DNA of 33,304 bases from assembly GCF_030464885.1 (NCBI RefSeq), contig NZ_JALPRJ010000084.1, positions 1 to 33,304 on the forward strand, read 5' to 3'. Shown piece by piece: positions 1 through 8,790 of this stretch. A model generated the notes under the pieces. The model was not told the origin of the DNA. It saw nothing but the letters and a program-made list of their open reading frames with translations, and did no database searches. Both the position numbers and the translations under genes were made by a program. Position 1 is the stretch's first letter; every line of letters starts with the position of its first letter. Origin of the DNA: Caballeronia sp. SEWSISQ10-4 2. Lineage in GTDB: Bacteria; Pseudomonadota; Gammaproteobacteria; Burkholderiales; Burkholderiaceae.

Positions 1-53
1 CCGGATGTCACAGGGTTAAACAAAAACCCGTTTACACAAAATCCGGGACACCC
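1..53. mobile_element. Terminal inverted repeat of an IS256-type insertion sequence, cut by the window edge
   Basis: Read on the minus strand, the segment begins GGGTGTCCCGGATTTTGTGT and continues AAACGGG. A GG(N)TGT...TTTTGTGTAAAC pattern is familiar from the ends of IS256-family elements. The element would extend leftwards out of the window, so no transposase or target duplication is visible. Bases 13-17 (GGGTT) and 25-29 (AACCC) can form a small hairpin just inside the end. The family assignment is from memory of such ends, not from a search. Confidence 0.45.
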
Positions 54-61
54 TCAACTCA

Positions 62-160
62 CGCAGACCACTAACGCCGAAAGCACCAACCCGGAACCAC
101 CCCCGACCACTAACCCCAAAACCCCACCAACCAGAACCCCAAGTGCGAACGAAAACCTAG
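62..160 (-). repeat. Degenerate intergenic repeat, left copy
   Basis: On the minus strand this stretch runs directly downstream of the binding-protein stop. It starts with TAGGTTTTCGTTCGCAC, passes through G/T-rich filler and ends in a GTGCTTTCGGC-TTAG motif (62-86). The same order of blocks occurs downstream of the porin at the other end of the window (33082-33225). The 25-base end block matches at 21 of 25 positions. It has no coding character. Such G/T-rich elements behind genes seem typical of Paraburkholderia-type genomes, which is recollection rather than a search. Confidence 0.6.
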
Positions 161-1218
161 ACTAGTACATCCGAAAACACCCGGCTCGCGAAGCGGTTCG
201 AATCCGTACTGCCGTTCAACACGCCCACGGTCTTCAGGTCATCTGCATAGAGAGCGATCTCCTTCCTGAATGCGTCCCCGGTCGGATGATGATGGTCCGT
301 GTGGCTCTTGAGCATGGCCGTCAGTTGCCCCACGTCCGCTTGCGGTGCGTACTGCGCGAAGATAGTCGCCGCCTCCGCCGGATGGTTCGCCGTCCATTCC
401 GTCGCGTCCAGCAAGGCCTGCGTTAACGCCTGTGCTGTTACGCGATCCTTCCTCACCAGCGTCCCGCGCACGCCGAGCACACAGCAGACGCGCGTCTGAT
501 ATTCGCCGCAGAGGTTGTTCGATACCTCGTAGAGATGATCCGATTCACGCAGCATCCAGATAGTCGGATCACCATCCGCAATCGCGTGGACCTCACCCTT
601 TTTCAAAGCCTCGCCCAGCAGGTTGACGGGATACTGGCGCCAGCGAACCTCGCTGTCCGGATCGATGCGAAGCTTCTTCAGTGTGATGGCGAAAAAGTTC
701 TTGGTGGGGCTGGCCATGTCACTGACGCCCACTATCTTGCCGCGCAAACCGGGTAGATCGACGATCCCCGAGTTGCGCGTGGCGAGCAAACGCATGCAGC
801 CGCCGTGAATGCCGGCGGTGAGCTTGACATCGAAGCCCTGTTCGAGCGGCTTGATCCAGCGCAGCGCCATTCCAACGCCTGCGTCCGACTTGCCCGTCGC
901 AATGGCTTCGAGCAGTTGGTCCGTCGACCCGGCGAAGTTGATCAGCTCGACGTCCAGCCCACGCTTGGCGAAAAAACCTTGCTTAACGGCCACCGGCACG
1001 GGCGCCGTGCAGATCGCGCCTGCATTCCACGATAACTTCAGCTGTTTTAACCGACTATCGTCGGCACGGACAGGCAGTCCGGCAAGGCCGAACGATGCAC
1101 CGCCAAGCGCTGCTGCGCCCGCAGTCCACGCGGCCTTGCGTAGCCACGCACGGCGCGAAGTGTTCTCCGGTGCAGCGGTTTTTTCGCCGGCGTCGGCATC
1201 AGCATCGGGACGATTCAT
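157..1218 (-). CDS. Sulfonate/nitrate-type ABC transporter substrate-binding protein, Tat signal
   Basis: A 353-residue periplasmic binding protein of the SsuA/TauA/NMT1 group. It captures a small anionic or organosulfur solute and delivers it to the permease encoded at 2101-3189. The N-terminus carries a twin-arginine motif (SRRAWLRKA, RR at residues 22-23), an Ala/Gly-rich hydrophobic stretch and a likely cleavage after VRA (residue 52). It is therefore probably exported folded. The mature part starts with a beta strand and the 'PVPVAVKQGFFAKRGLDVELI' type segment typical of the family. The ATG is preceded by GGAG about nine bases upstream. It is the last gene of a permease-ATPase-binding protein operon, 49 bp after the ATPase. 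The substrate is unknown; sulfonate is a guess from the family and the sulfur-rich neighbourhood. Confidence 0.88.
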   Translation of the reverse strand: MNRPDADADAGEKTAAPENTSRRAWLRKAAWTAGAAALGGASFGLAGLPVRADDSRLKQLKLSWNAGAICTAPVPVAVKQGFFAKRGLDVELINFAGSTDQLLEAIATGKSDAGVGMALRWIKPLEQGFDVKLTAGIHGGCMRLLATRNSGIVDLPGLRGKIVGVSDMASPTKNFFAITLKKLRIDPDSEVRWRQYPVNLLGEALKKGEVHAIADGDPTIWMLRESDHLYEVSNNLCGEYQTRVCCVLGVRGTLVRKDRVTAQALTQALLDATEWTANHPAEAATIFAQYAPQADVGQLTAMLKSHTDHHHPTGDAFRKEIALYADDLKTVGVLNGSTDSNRFASRVFSDVLV

Positions 1219-1267
1219 TAAACATTCTCCACGGGTCGTTTGTTATTGATGTGATGGGTATAGCAAC

Positions 1268-2107
1268 TCACGCGACCAAGCCAAGTAACGCAAGCACTTC
1301 GCGCCGCAGTTCAACCAGCTTCGGATCGTCACGATGGCGCGGATACGGCGCCTCATTGCGCACTTCCGCCGTAATGCGTGCCGGGCGCTCGCTGAAAACG
1401 ATCACCCGGTTTGCGAGGAACAGCGCCTCTTCCACATCGTGTGTCACTAGCAGGACCGAGAAGCGCGCATCCAGCCACAACTTCACCAGCTCGCCCTGCA
1501 TGCGCAGCCGCGTGAGGGAATCTAGCTTTCCGAACGGTTCATCAAGCACAAGCAACTCGGGATCGTTGACGAGCGCCCGCGCCAGCGCAACACGCTGCGC
1601 CATGCCACCGGACAACTGGTGCGGATAAGCCGCAGCGAAGTCGGTCAGGCCGACGAGTTGCAACGCGGCGTCGATACGTTGCTCGGCCGAACGCGCGCCT
1701 TCCGGAAGGGGCAACACCTGCCGGGCTTTGCTCCACGGAAACCGCTTGCGCTTTCGCTGCGCCTCGGGTCCCAGACCAACGTTGGCGCGTACCGTACGCC
1801 ACGGATACAAGGTCGGGTCCTGGAACACAACAACCCGCGACGGGTCCGGCCCTCGTATGGCCACGCCGTTCGAGGACACCGTCCCAAGCGCGGGCGCATC
1901 GAGTCCAGCGACCAGTCGCAGCAGGGTCGACTTGCCGCAACCGCTCGGTCCGAGCAACGCGACGAATTCACCCGGGGCGACTGAGAAGCTGACGTCGTCG
2001 AGAACGGGGAGCGCGGCACCGTGCAGCGAAAACCGGTGGCTGACTTCGCTGACGTCGATACGTGCGCCTGCTGCCGCTGACTGTGCAAAACCCTGCGTAC
2101 TTACCAT
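1268..2107 (-). CDS. ABC transporter ATP-binding protein, SsuB/TauB type
   Basis: A 279-residue ATPase that powers the transporter with the flanking permease and binding protein. Visible motifs are Walker A GPSGCGKS (residues 53-60), Q-loop VVFQD (about 93-97), signature LSGGM (165-169), Walker B LLVLDE (185-190) and the H-loop in LLVTHDVEEA. The start chosen is the ATG at 2107, which overlaps the permease stop by seven bases (ATGGTAA). A longer reading to 2452 would run inside the permease and lacks family support. Residues about 113-143, between the Q-loop and the signature, form a basic insertion (RKRKRFPWSK...) that most SsuB proteins lack. The overlap implies translational coupling. Confidence 0.9.
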   Translation of the reverse strand: MVSTQGFAQSAAAGARIDVSEVSHRFSLHGAALPVLDDVSFSVAPGEFVALLGPSGCGKSTLLRLVAGLDAPALGTVSSNGVAIRGPDPSRVVVFQDPTLYPWRTVRANVGLGPEAQRKRKRFPWSKARQVLPLPEGARSAEQRIDAALQLVGLTDFAAAYPHQLSGGMAQRVALARALVNDPELLVLDEPFGKLDSLTRLRMQGELVKLWLDARFSVLLVTHDVEEALFLANRVIVFSERPARITAEVRNEAPYPRHRDDPKLVELRREVLALLGLVA

Positions 2108-3189
2108 TTCAACAATCCCTTTTGCCAGGCGAGCAACCGGTCCCGAAAGCGAAACAGCAGCGTGATCAGGCCGGAGCACATCAGCGCCATTACCAGCAAC
2201 GCCGCGTACATGTTCGAATAAGCCGCCCATCCCTGGGCCCATTGCAGATACCAGCCAAGGCCCGCTTTCACCCCCATCATTTCCGCCACGATCAGCACGG
2301 AAAACGACGCGCCCAGTCCCATGAACAATCCGACAAACACGGACGGCAATGCCGCTGGTATTGCGACCTTCAGGATCAGGAAACCAGGCCGTGCGCCAAG
2401 CGTGCGGGCGATGTCGTAATACGTGCTGTTGACGCCCGCCACGCCCGACCACGTGAGCACTGCCACCGGGAAACCGGTAGCGAGCGCGATCAGGAACACA
2501 CTGGCGCTGAAGCTAGATGGAAAGAAGAAGAACGCCAGCGGCAACCAGGCGGTGGCGGGCAAAGGACCGATCAGCCGCAACACCGGATGCAGCCAGTAAC
2601 CCACTGCCCGTGACCAGCCGATGCCTACTCCCGTCACAAAGCCCGCCACGGCACCGATCACATAACCATAAGCAAGCAATCCAAACGAATGGACGACGCT
2701 AGAACCGAGGCGCGGGAAGTCGCCAAAAAAGACGGCGATCAATGCCTGCGGCGGAGCAAAAAACGGCCGCGGCAACCACTCGAGTTTCGCGGTGAGTACT
2801 TCCCACGCGCTCACGCCCACTGCGAGCGCAACGAGCCACGGCATGGCCGTGAGCCAGCGCTCGGCGCGTGACGGAGGTGCATCGGCTTGACGCGTCGGGA
2901 GACTCCTGCGCGCCGCCACGCCTATCACTAATGCAGTGACCCCTAGCGCCAGCTTGAGGACAAGAAAATAACCGGTGTAGGGCCACTCGTCCGCGTCGGG
3001 CCACCAGCGCGTAAGACCCGCGCTGGCGACCCACGCCAGCGCGGCTAGCCACGCTGGCAGCAAGCTCCGGGCTGCTTCGCGAGTGAACGTCGCGGCAACG
3101 CGAGCGACCTTCGCACGCACAGCCGCATGCGGCTGGAACGCGATGCCGGAGTGCCCGGAGGTCGGGTCGAAATGAGGAGTGCCGGACAT
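2101..3189 (-). CDS. ABC transporter permease, SsuC/TauC type, with N-terminal extension
   Basis: A 362-residue inner-membrane permease of the binding-protein-dependent type. The C-terminal two thirds hold the usual helices and the EAA loop (DIARTLGARPGFLILKVAIPAALP region) that contacts the ATPase. The N-terminal ~120 residues carry an extra cytoplasmic stretch and about two or three additional hydrophobic segments (LLPAWLAALAWVASAGL, YFLVLKLALGVTALVIGVAA), making it longer than the ~250-280 residues of ordinary SsuC. The ATG at 3189 is preferred because a good promoter lies at 3270-3298, overlapping the upstream alternative start at 3270. First gene of the three-gene operon. Confidence 0.85.
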   Translation of the reverse strand: MSGTPHFDPTSGHSGIAFQPHAAVRAKVARVAATFTREAARSLLPAWLAALAWVASAGLTRWWPDADEWPYTGYFLVLKLALGVTALVIGVAARRSLPTRQADAPPSRAERWLTAMPWLVALAVGVSAWEVLTAKLEWLPRPFFAPPQALIAVFFGDFPRLGSSVVHSFGLLAYGYVIGAVAGFVTGVGIGWSRAVGYWLHPVLRLIGPLPATAWLPLAFFFFPSSFSASVFLIALATGFPVAVLTWSGVAGVNSTYYDIARTLGARPGFLILKVAIPAALPSVFVGLFMGLGASFSVLIVAEMMGVKAGLGWYLQWAQGWAAYSNMYAALLVMALMCSGLITLLFRFRDRLLAWQKGLLKW

Positions 3190-3269
3190 GGATCGGAAGA
3201 CCCTCGTTACGTTAAAAGACGCTCGATGTGCTCGCACCAGAGCACGGTTTTTCCACACTACAACAGTCA

Positions 3270-3298
3270 AGAATAACGACGCTTCGTCCTCTTAACAA
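3270..3298 (-). promoter_or_regulatory. Sigma70-like promoter of the sulfonate-type ABC operon
   Basis: On the minus strand TTGTTA (3298-3293) is followed by exactly 17 bases and then TATTCT (3275-3270). Transcription would start near 3263, about 74 bases before the chosen permease ATG. This implies that the ABC operon can be transcribed independently of the broken oxidoreductase gene upstream. Confidence 0.5.
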
Positions 3299-3353
3299 TT
3301 ATCCGTTTTCGATATCTTTATGAGGCTACGTGCTTTATCGATCGCATGATTGT

Positions 3354-4791
3354 TCAGACGATGTCGACCTTCTCGCCCTGCCACAGCCTGTGCCCGTAGA
3401 GGGTGGCATCGAAGTCGGGAGGCACGTCTGCGTTCAGCCGCTGCTCGTGACGATCGAGATCGGCGAGGAAAAGGTCGCGGCTGATCCGGTTCACCACGGC
3501 CGGGATGTCGCGTTTCATACTCGGCACATCGCCCACCGGAACGCCGAAACTGACGAGACCCGCGGGGTTGTACACGTGAAGGTTGGCGAGATATGCAGCC
3601 GTTCCGGGCGTCTTTTCCAGATATTCGTGCGCGGTACCGAGATAAGGATGGGCGCCGAGATAATCGTCGCGCTCGTCGTCCGCCGGAACATAACGGTCAC
3701 GCCACAGCAGGATATCTTTCGATACCGCCGAGAGTTCGGGACGCACAGCCGGATCGATAAGGTAACCGGTACCCGCAATCGCAAAGTCGAACTGGAACTG
3801 TTCGTCGCCGGCTCGCGCTGCAATACGCCCGCCCTCCGCGCTCGCGTGACTCCATGCCGTACCAAGATGCAGATGGAAGTTCGGATACTTGGTTACGCGC
3901 TCAACGGCATCGACCGGTGGCGTCGAGCCCGCTCGCCGGAAGCGCGCCGCCTGGCGCCAGCGCAAGGCATCCGGTAACTGAGGATAGTTGTCGTACGCGC
4001 CCGGATACGCGCGGGTACGCGTGATCGGCACGGCAGGAAGCGCGTTGCGGCGAACGAACAAATGCACCTGCGCGGCGCCCACTTCGAGCGCCGTAGCTGC
4101 CGAATCGAAGGCGGACGCCGCGCCGCCAATCACCGCCACCGCTTTGCCGCGTAGTGCGTTGAAATCGATGGCGTCGGCAGTATGCGCGTAGAGCGAGCGA
4201 GGCAGGTTTTCGTGCAATACAGCAGGTATTTGCGCTGCGCCGTTGCCCGTTACGCCATTGCACAAAATGACCTTGCGTGCAGTCTCGACGTGCTCCTCAC
4301 CCGCCGTGTTCAGCAGGCGCAACCGAAAATGCGAGCCCACCGGTTCGATTCGCGTGAGACGCGTAGCGTAGCGGAATGTTCAGGAAGTGGTGATACCACT
4401 CGAGATACTCGGCCCATCGCGTGCGCGGAATCCGGTCGATATCCGCATAAGCCGCCGCGCCGAAACGCGCTTCGAACCAGACCTGGAAGCTCAAACCCGT
4501 CACGCTGAGTTCCGGTCCTGTCAGCGTTTTCGGCGTACGCAGCTTATTCATGCGTGCCCGGTTGAGCCAGACACCCGCACTTGCTTCGTCGGCCGCCGCA
4601 TCGATCACTGACACCTTGCCGATACCCGCGCGCCGCAGCGCAAACGCGAACGCGGCGCCGGTCTGCCCGCCTCCCACGATCACGACGTTGTGGTCGATGC
4701 CTGCCCGGTCGGGCACCCAGTTATCCGGATCAGGACCTAGCAGGCGCAACGCGTCGAGCGCGTTGGTATCGGGATGGTGGGCGGTTGTCAT
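3354..4791 (-). pseudogene. FAD/NAD(P)-binding monooxygenase-like oxidoreductase, frameshifted
   Basis: Two reading frames together encode one flavoprotein. Frame one (4791 to about 4365) gives the FAD-binding Rossmann motif VVIVGGGQTG (residues 36-45) and continues through NIPLRY. Frame two (about 4370 to 3354) continues YATRLTRIEPVGSHF, then a second nucleotide-binding motif (VAVIGGAASAFDSA) and a C-terminal domain with AGTGY. The shift falls on a tandem CTACG repeat (4362-4371), so loss of one 5-bp unit or a single-base change is likely. A sequencing error cannot be excluded. Reconstructed length is about 470 residues, reasonable for a flavin-containing monooxygenase-like protein. Its position ahead of a sulfonate-type ABC operon suggests a role in organosulfur oxidation. 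That role is inferred. Confidence 0.75.
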
Positions 4792-5064
4792 TGCGCAGGT
4801 TCAATCGGCAAGTAAGAGATGGTTGAGATATTGGAAAGGGACACGCGCACTGGCAACCAAGCAATTCAACTTTGCTTAGACGATTTTTATCGAACGGCCG
4901 GGAATGCCGGGCTTACACCTCATTTTCAAATCACCGCCAGCGTGCATTACAAATCTAGATCATCTGTATTACGAAGTTTAAATTCATCGTTCAATCCGGC
5001 GTCGCGAAACTCTAATATCGGGGTCCGAAAATTCGTTAAAACCACCTGGAACAAGAGGACAACA

Positions 5065-6255
5065 ATGAAACGAGTCGTACTCGCCGGCGCTACTGGCATG
5101 CTGGTTCTCGCCCCCGCACTTTCGCAGGCGCAAAGCTCGGTCACGCTGTACGGAATAGTCGATGCCGGGCTGACCTACACCAATAATCAGAAGGGTGCGA
5201 AGAACTTCCAGCAGACCAGCGGCAAGCTGAGCGGCAGCCGCTGGGGCCTCAAAGGCACCGAAGACCTGGGCGATGGCCTCAAGGCGGTCTTCACGCTGGA
5301 AAATGGTTTTCGTCCGAACGACGGCACGCTTGGACAAGGCGGGCGCGAGTTTGGCCGGCAAGCGTTCGTAGGCCTTACGAAGACGGGTATCGGCACAGTA
5401 ACGCTTGGGCGCCAGTACGAACCGCTCGCGGATCTCGTGGCGCAATACGCGGGCTCGGGATTCTGGTCGCCGGCCACGCACGTGGGCGACAACGACAACC
5501 TGAATCAAACCTTCCGCATCAACAACGCGGTCAAGTTCCGCAGCGACCCTATAACAGGCTTTACCCTCGACACGTTGTACGCATTCAGCAATCAGGCGAA
5601 CAACGGCTCAGGCCAGGGCTTCAGCAACAACCGCGCGTGGGGCGTGGCGGCGAACTACGTAGCAGGGCCGCTGTCGGCCGGCGCCGGTTATGTCGTACTG
5701 AATCATCCCAACGGCACGTCGAACACAAGCGGCGCAGTAGGCGGCGCGACCACCACCACCGGAGACGACTATAGCGGCGCGCTCTTCTACGGCCTCAATG
5801 GCGGCGTACAGCGCCAACAGATCGCGGTCGGCGGAGCGAACTACGTAATCGGCAAGGCCACGGCGGGCTTCGCCTTCAGCCATACGCAACTCGACTACAA
5901 CGACGGTTCGTCGCGCAAGTTCAACAACTACGACGCCAACCTGCGTTATCTTGCAACGGGCGCGCTCACGCTGATCGGCGTGTACACGTTCACCGATGGC
6001 CGCGCCAACGGTCTGCCAGGAACGGGAGGCGCCACGCTCAAGCCGCGCTGGCATCAGTTCACGCTGGGCGTCGACTATGCGCTGTCGAAGCGTACCGAAT
6101 TGTATCTCTCGGGTGTGTATCAGTTGGCTTCGGGCGATGCGTCTACCCGGGTGGGCAGCGGCTATAGCAAGATCGCCACGATTGCGGATGCGGGAACGGC
6201 TTCATCGACTAACCGGCAAGTCGCCATCTTCAGCGGTATCCGCGCAAAGTTCTAA
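5065..6255 (+). CDS. Trimeric outer-membrane porin
   Basis: A 396-residue Gram-negative general porin of the Burkholderia/Neisseria type (OpcP/Omp38-like), a 16-stranded barrel admitting small hydrophilic solutes. The signal peptide MKRVVLAGATGMLVLAPALSQA is followed by the mature start QSSVTLYGIVDAGL. Other family hallmarks are SRWGLKGTEDLGDGLKAVFTLE, FGRQAFVGL...GTVTLGRQY and the terminal aromatic residue (KF). The ATG at 5065 has AGAGG seven bases upstream; the reading frame is open further upstream to 4819 but that part lacks porin similarity. It diverges from the broken oxidoreductase gene with 273 bp between them and ends at a strong terminator. Confidence 0.93.
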   Translation: MKRVVLAGATGMLVLAPALSQAQSSVTLYGIVDAGLTYTNNQKGAKNFQQTSGKLSGSRWGLKGTEDLGDGLKAVFTLENGFRPNDGTLGQGGREFGRQAFVGLTKTGIGTVTLGRQYEPLADLVAQYAGSGFWSPATHVGDNDNLNQTFRINNAVKFRSDPITGFTLDTLYAFSNQANNGSGQGFSNNRAWGVAANYVAGPLSAGAGYVVLNHPNGTSNTSGAVGGATTTTGDDYSGALFYGLNGGVQRQQIAVGGANYVIGKATAGFAFSHTQLDYNDGSSRKFNNYDANLRYLATGALTLIGVYTFTDGRANGLPGTGGATLKPRWHQFTLGVDYALSKRTELYLSGVYQLASGDASTRVGSGYSKIATIADAGTASSTNRQVAIFSGIRAKF

Positions 6256-6268
6256 GCACGGTCGAAGG

Positions 6269-6288
6269 GCCGGTCCTGCGGGACCGGC
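6269..6288. terminator. Shared hairpin between convergent porin and binding-protein genes
   Basis: A perfect 8-bp stem, GCCGGTCC (6269-6276) and GGACCGGC (6281-6288), with a TGCG tetraloop. It lies 13 bases after the porin stop and 13 bases from the stop of the minus-strand gene at 6302. A T-rich tail (CATTTCTTC) follows on the plus strand. It probably ends transcription in both directions. Confidence 0.7.
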
Positions 6289-6301
6289 GATCCTCATTTC
6301 T

Positions 6302-7123
6302 TCACTTCGCCGAATACTCCCGATGCCACGCGAGCAGTTGCTGCGAGGGCGGCATGTGCCACTTGTTGCCTTCATCGATGAGAAAGCCGCTTCGGTGCCA
6401 CTCCTTCACTATCTTGTCCAGCGCAGCAACGGTATCCGTTTCGCCCTTGCGCACCCAGATCACTGAGGGCGACGGAATCAGCTGATTGGGCATCGGCGAC
6501 TCGTAGTCCTGCCACTCGCCCGAGGTATTGGCGAGCCGCGCCTGAATGCCCGGCGTCACGTGAACCGACGCCACGCAAGTCCCGCCGCGCAGCGCAAGCA
6601 ACGCTTCTGGCATACCTTTGAAACCCTTGACCTGTGCACCGTATTGTTCGATCAACGGCCGCGTGTAGTTGCTTCCCTGAGAGACGCATACGGGTTTGCC
6701 GCGCAGATCGCTCCAGTCGTGAATGCCTGCTCCCTTGCGAACCATCGCCGAGCCGCCAATCTCCTCGAACGGCGTGGGCACATAGCTCAATATCTCGTCG
6801 CGCTCCTTGGTGTACTGCATGCTCGCGATCAGCGCATCGACCTTGCCCTGCTGCAGGAATTGCACGCGATTCGGCGGCGTGACTTCCACCGCTTCGAACT
6901 TCACACCGAGACGCCGGGCAAGGTCCTCCGCAAGTTCGACGTTGTAGCCGACCGGCTTGCGGGTCTGCGGATCGAGTGAACCGTAAGTGCCGTCGAGCAC
7001 GACACCGACTGTCATCGTGCCGCGTGACTTGATGCGGTCGAGGGTGGCATCGGCGTGAGCAGCTTGCGAGAGTGCCAGCGCAATCAAGGTGAAACTCAAA
7101 GAGGCGGCAGTGCGGAATTTCAT
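6302..7123 (-). CDS. Periplasmic amino-acid (family 3) binding protein, paralogue of the 11828-12652 protein
   Basis: A 273-residue polar-amino-acid/cystine-type binding protein with signal peptide MKFRTAASLSFTLIALALSQ-AAHA. The start of the mature protein (ATLDRIKSRGTMTVGV) and the block GYNVELAEDLARRLGVK are typical of SBP family 3. Two cysteines, Cys146 (GKPVCVSQGS) and Cys183 (RGGTCVAS), recur at identical numbers in the paralogue and may form a disulfide. Its ATG overlaps the rhodanese stop (ATGA), so it is the translationally coupled last gene of the five-gene minus-strand operon. A cysteine/cystine or related substrate is inferred from the operon, not from residues. Confidence 0.88.
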   Translation of the reverse strand: MKFRTAASLSFTLIALALSQAAHADATLDRIKSRGTMTVGVVLDGTYGSLDPQTRKPVGYNVELAEDLARRLGVKFEAVEVTPPNRVQFLQQGKVDALIASMQYTKERDEILSYVPTPFEEIGGSAMVRKGAGIHDWSDLRGKPVCVSQGSNYTRPLIEQYGAQVKGFKGMPEALLALRGGTCVASVHVTPGIQARLANTSGEWQDYESPMPNQLIPSPSVIWVRKGETDTVAALDKIVKEWHRSGFLIDEGNKWHMPPSQQLLAWHREYSAK

Positions 7124-8757
7124 CGGCTGGAACGCTCAGGGGTGGGTGCGTCGATGCGGAAAACGGCGAGTTCGTCCGGCGCACACTGCGCGATCAGACC
7201 GGTCTCCCAGTCGAGATAGCGGCGCGCGGCGTCGAGGTTGCCATCGTGGCGGTCGTGGACGAAAAACAGGTAGTCGATACGCGCTGCATCGGCGGGAAGA
7301 TCGGGCGTCGATGCCAGCGGCAAGCCCGCTTTTTTCCAGGTGTCGATGCCATTGGATGCGAGATAGAGCGAGGTGAAACCCAGCTCACGCAGGTCGATTG
7401 CCGCGATGCTTGCGACAGCCGGTTCGTCTGCGAATAACAGCAACGTGTGGCTTGGTTTGGCTTCGAGTGTGGCCAGTGTGTTCGCGAGCCGCGGACGAAT
7501 CGACCAGTGCGCGCTGGCAGCATGTTCCCGCCTGTACGCGGCGCTCGGCCGTAAGTCGACCAAATGCACATGGCCCGTCGCGGCTTCGCGCAACGCGGTC
7601 ACGCCGAGTTGCGGCAAGGACGACTGCGCCGGTGTGACTTGCCTGACAACGTGCAGTGCACTTGCATTGGCGGCATCGACCAGTGCGGTTTCAAAACCCA
7701 ATTGCACCAGCCATGAAGCGACCACGGGTGCGCGCACGCCGTCGTAATCGACCAGCAATACGCGGGCACCCCGGACGCCGATGGTCTGGTCAGTTGCCTG
7801 CACCAGTTGTCCTCCCGGCGCGTGGGTAACGTTCGGCAGGCCGTCGCGGGCAAATTCCTCGGGCGTGCGGACATCGAGCAGAAAGGTCGTCCGGCGCGGA
7901 TCGGCAAGCCATGCTTGCGCGGCCGCAGCGTCCAGTGTCTCAATACCGAAACGCGCAGCAAGCGTGGCCGCCCGCGACCGGGCATCGGCGACGGCCGCTT
8001 CGTCCAGCACCTCCGGATAACGACGCTCACTCCCGTGTTCGAGCGTGAGACCGGCGAGCGCCCAGCCTTGCGTGCCATTTTTCAGCGCAATGACCGGGTT
8101 CGGCACACCGAGATTGCGTAGCGTCTGTGCACCGATAATGCTGCGCGTGCGGCCCGCGCAATGAATCACGATCGGCGTGGCAGGATCCGCCACCAGCGTT
8201 CCAATCCGGTATGCGAGTTCTCCGTTCGGCACGGGAACCGCGCCGGGAATGGTCATCTTCCTGTGTTCATCGAGCGTGCGTCCATCGAACAACGCGTGCG
8301 TCTTTCCTTCTTCGATCAGAGCCGCAAGTTCTTCAGGTGACAGATGCGGCGTCCCCCAGGCGTGTTCAACCAACTCGCCGAAGGTCTTCGATGGAAGGTT
8401 CACCCCTTTAAACAGCGTATAACCGGCCGCCTGCCAGCCTATGGCGCCATCGCGCAGTACAGAGACGTTGGTATAGCCGAGGGCGTGCAGACGATGTCCT
8501 GCGAGTACTGCAACGCCTTCGTTTTCGGCCCGCGTGCCGTCGTCGAGCAGCACAATCCGCGTATCCGGTCTCGGCACGAGTCGCGGTGCATCTATTTCGA
8601 GCCGGCTGTAAGGCAGCGGGGTCGCAAAGAACGGATGCCCTTCACCAAACTGTCCCGCTTCGCGTACATCGAGCAAGGCGATTTCGGTTTCGTCGTTGAG
8701 CCAGGCACGGACGACGGAAGCATCGACGATAGACACGTCGTTTCGGATTGAGGTCAT
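7120..8757 (-). CDS. Four-domain rhodanese-like sulfurtransferase
   Basis: A 545-residue cytoplasmic protein made of four tandem rhodanese domains, roughly residues 8-113, 130-240, 275-370 and 385-485, plus a ~60-residue tail (YLFFVHDRHDGN...). Only the second domain has the catalytic cysteine loop (HCAGRTRS, Cys200). The equivalent positions are Asp72 in domain 1, Asp337 in domain 3 and Ala443 in domain 4. The enzyme would move sulfane sulfur through a Cys200 persulfide; the other domains would be structural or regulatory. The ATG at 8757 is chosen; a TTG at 8787 would add ten residues, and neither has a clear ribosome site. It follows metC by 33 bp and overlaps the next gene by 4 bp. Confidence 0.88.
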   Translation of the reverse strand: MTSIRNDVSIVDASVVRAWLNDETEIALLDVREAGQFGEGHPFFATPLPYSRLEIDAPRLVPRPDTRIVLLDDGTRAENEGVAVLAGHRLHALGYTNVSVLRDGAIGWQAAGYTLFKGVNLPSKTFGELVEHAWGTPHLSPEELAALIEEGKTHALFDGRTLDEHRKMTIPGAVPVPNGELAYRIGTLVADPATPIVIHCAGRTRSIIGAQTLRNLGVPNPVIALKNGTQGWALAGLTLEHGSERRYPEVLDEAAVADARSRAATLAARFGIETLDAAAAQAWLADPRRTTFLLDVRTPEEFARDGLPNVTHAPGGQLVQATDQTIGVRGARVLLVDYDGVRAPVVASWLVQLGFETALVDAANASALHVVRQVTPAQSSLPQLGVTALREAATGHVHLVDLRPSAAYRREHAASAHWSIRPRLANTLATLEAKPSHTLLLFADEPAVASIAAIDLRELGFTSLYLASNGIDTWKKAGLPLASTPDLPADAARIDYLFFVHDRHDGNLDAARRYLDWETGLIAQCAPDELAVFRIDAPTPERSSR

Positions 8758-8790
8758 TGGAATAGGATCGCGATGAGAGGTGGCCAACGT

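Noticed and set aside
4819..5064. Upstream extension of the first porin frame
   Set aside because: The frame is open but lacks porin similarity; the signal peptide and AGAGG site fix the start at 5065.
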